A program made the position numbers and the translations under genes. Below the pieces are notes generated by a model. It had not been told where the DNA came from and ran no database searches. It worked only from the letters and a program-made list of their open reading frames with translations. Below, piece after piece: positions 62,195 through 64,000 of a stretch of 64,000 nt of DNA (positions within the stretch are counted from its first letter, which is position 1; the number at the start of each line of letters is the position of its first letter). Source of the stretch: Hofstenia miamia (Eukaryota; Xenacoelomorpha; Acoela); contig SCFE01000079.1 of NCBI GenBank assembly GCA_004352715.1, forward strand, positions 1,203,517 through 1,267,516. The letters are read 5' to 3'.

Positions 62195-63239
62195 TGTGGC
62201 ATCAATATGAAATCAGTGAGTAGTCCTAAGTCCCTATCATCCGAGGGATTTGTGTGGAAGAATGGATTTACTGAAACTACAGTTTAGTAATTAACTCCTC
62301 CTGCTATAATTCCCCTTCCTAATAAAAGTAAAAAGTAAACAGGAGATCGTGAAAGCATTACAAGAAATTCTAGCACAAATTGTTGTAGCCCTCTAACAGC
62401 AAAACAAAATGACGCAATCAATTACATGATAATAAAACATACTTGAAATGAATATTGTTTTCTTTCTTAAATGCGTCTATTACACACATTGCCAGAAAAA
62501 ATTTGTCTTGATCCTCTTCAATATTATATAATTTAAGGTATTTCCCTTGTTCGCCCGACTTAACTTACCTCTTAAATTCATTAAATGCAAAATTGACGTG
62601 AGAAATTCAAATGATATAGATATGATCTTTGCATTATTTTACAGTATTAGCATTAACCAATTAGAATTGATGATGTATTTGAACATTCGCGTGTTGACAT
62701 TTTCATGAAATTATATTCAATTGCATCTACTTCATTTTTCCCTTTATAAATTGACATATGGGATAAAATTTTTTGCAAAATTTTGACGGATGAACAACTA
62801 TGGCTACAAACAAATTTTTTTTTGTATTGCATAGTAAACCAATAGCGTTTAAACAATTGATGATGAGCTAGATAATCTATTAATTTTAAGATATATAAAT
62901 TTGTAAAAAACCTCTTTCACTTACAGTTAAGCATAGTGCATAATCTACGCCGCACTTTCACTAGTTATTTGCTGACGTCACATGGCACTGTTTAAAGTTC
63001 TTGTAATGATGCACTCTTAGAGTTAGGAAAAACAAATGTTATTCATCCAGTAATGTTATTGTAAATGTAAATGAAGAAGCTTTAGACTCTTACAAGATTA
63101 AATTTTTAGAAGAGAATTAGTTTCTTTCAAATTTATTTTTTCTACCTTTACTTTTGCTATATTACCTGACCTGAGTTGTGTTGATAAGTTAGTAAAAAGT
63201 TTTAATAATTTAGTCCGGAATGAAATTGGAATGACAAAT
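62195..63239. other. transition to CG-normal sequence, nothing firmly supported
   Basis: CG pairs return from about 62,241. A gag-leader-like stretch (QEIVKALQEILAQIVVAL, plus strand near 62,342) could belong to the plus-strand Gypsy copy downstream, but is weak. Confidence 0.35.
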
Positions 63240-63720
63240 AGTTTTTGACGTCTGAATATACATTCCTGCAAGGAGAGTACGTCTTCATTATGAAAAACAA
63301 GTTGAAGAATTCATTAGAAAATTTCAGCGCAATAAAGTTATTATTCCTTCTGAGACCTCGCACAGCTCTCCAGTTTTTATTGTCCCTAAAAAATATGGCA
63401 CATGTATCTGTTGTGATTACAAGCGTCTTGAATAAATACTAATGAAAAATTCTTATCCTCTTCCAACATTTGATGAATTAAAAGACAGGGTCAGCAAGAA
63501 GACACATTTTTCTAGTTTTGAGCTCAAGTCAGGCTATTGGCAAATATCAATCATTAAAGAATCAATTCGAGTTTTCACATTTTCCACTGGCCCTAATTAT
63601 GCAATTTTGGACTGGAATATTTCGCCATTTTGATATTCAATGGCACCTACAGAATTTCAAAGAGCCATGAAGTCAGCATTTAGTGTTTTTAATTTCGTCA
63701 GCATTTACCGGATAAAATAA
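63240..63720 (+). pseudogene. Ty3/Gypsy reverse transcriptase fragment
   Basis: One plus-strand frame reads IPARRVRLHYEKQVEEFIRK, VIIPSETSHSSPVFIVPKKY and CDYKRLE, then a stop at about 63,434. It continues with NSYPLPTFDELKDRVSKKTH, FSSFELKSGYWQISIIKES and MAPTEFQRAMKSAF. These are the N-terminal fingers and palm of a Gypsy RT up to just before the YxDD box, which is absent. Stops at about 63,434 and 63,631. CG content is ordinary, so this copy is distinct in history from those in the CG-poor block. Confidence 0.85.
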
Positions 63721-63975
63721 CAATTTCCTCAAACTTTTTGTAAGAACAAAATATTACTTAATAAGTGATAGATGCGAAGCAGGAATTCACTAGTGCAAAA
63801 CGGAGAGCTATCATAGAAATATGAAAATAGCTAGAAGTCAATATATTTGATCGCAAATTGATTTTTTTACTGATATACAACTAAATATTGTTGAAAGATA
63901 GTCTAGTAAATAATATATTTTATTACTGTTTATAAAATCCAAAAATTTTTGCAGTGTATTAATGCTTAATAAGAA

Positions 63976-64000
63976 ATATATATATATATATATATATATA
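63976..64000. repeat. TA microsatellite at window end
   Basis: Simple (TA)n run continuing past the window. Confidence 0.9.

Larger units (their letters stand above)
43576..62230. other. CG-dinucleotide-depleted block
   Basis: CG pairs almost disappear here. None are seen in 43,576-46,368 or 46,521-47,361, and only one or a few per kilobase thereafter. By contrast I count nine in about 250 bases near 29.4-29.6 kb, and they return right after 62,240. Base composition is otherwise similarly AT-rich. The block contains Gypsy elements, a P-like pseudogene, a MITE and a TRIM. Borders are approximate. Confidence 0.85.

Noticed and set aside
1-64000. tRNA or rRNA genes
   Set aside because: I noticed no cloverleaf with A/B boxes or rRNA-like sequence, but a covariance search was not possible.

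Overview
This is a nuclear scaffold segment from an animal, probably an arthropod (low confidence on clade). It is AT-rich, has intron-split genes with GT/AG junctions, many decayed DNA transposons and LTR elements, TA microsatellites and N gaps. There is no bacterial operon structure, rRNA or CRISPR array. Nothing forces a clade. The arthropod guess rests on remembered resemblance of two repeat-encoded fragments (20.1-20.3 kb and 15.6-16.2 kb) to families common in arthropod genomes.

The one convincing host gene is on the minus strand at 17,899-41,409. It is a complete sn-1-specific diacylglycerol lipase of the DAGL-beta type, assembled here from eight coding exons joined at GT/AG sites. The exons total 1,932 nt and encode 643 residues: four N-terminal membrane segments, then a serine lipase domain with an apparent Ser424/Asp478/His620 triad. 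Its introns hold remnants of a Tigger-like MITE, mariner-like, piggyBac-like and HTH-type transposons. At the acceptor of exon 2, an 82-bp unit containing the splice acceptor is repeated four times.

Region 1-17 kb is a transposon graveyard. In order it holds: a minisatellite cut by a gap; a Tc1/mariner-type pseudogene; a mariner C-terminus nested in the tail of a second Tc1-like copy; a piggyBac (PGBD-like) transposase remnant whose open frame runs on into C2H2 fingers; a hAT remnant; a Tc1-like element with an IR/DR end; the C-terminal zinc-knuckle and nuclease-like part of a retroelement polyprotein; a second Tc1-like pseudogene; and a decayed copy of an uncharacterised repeat-associated family.

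Region 43.6-62.2 kb differs in composition. CG dinucleotides almost vanish (none seen from 43,576 to 46,368), whereas they are frequent on both sides. This block holds a 700-bp MITE with TIRs, two minus-strand Gypsy-type LTR elements (one with protease, RT, RNase H and integrase; one with large internal deletions), a P-element-like transposase pseudogene, and a short non-autonomous LTR element (TRIM) with a 4-bp target duplication. The flanks carry no N gap, so the block is either a genuine old, heavily CpG-decayed insertion or an undetected chimera. A further Gypsy RT fragment with ordinary CpG content lies at 63.2-63.7 kb.

Assembly caution: four places (8.9, 12.9, 46.4 and 58.3 kb) have near-identical sequence on both sides of an N gap. 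These are most simply read as unmerged overlaps or haplotypes, not real duplications.
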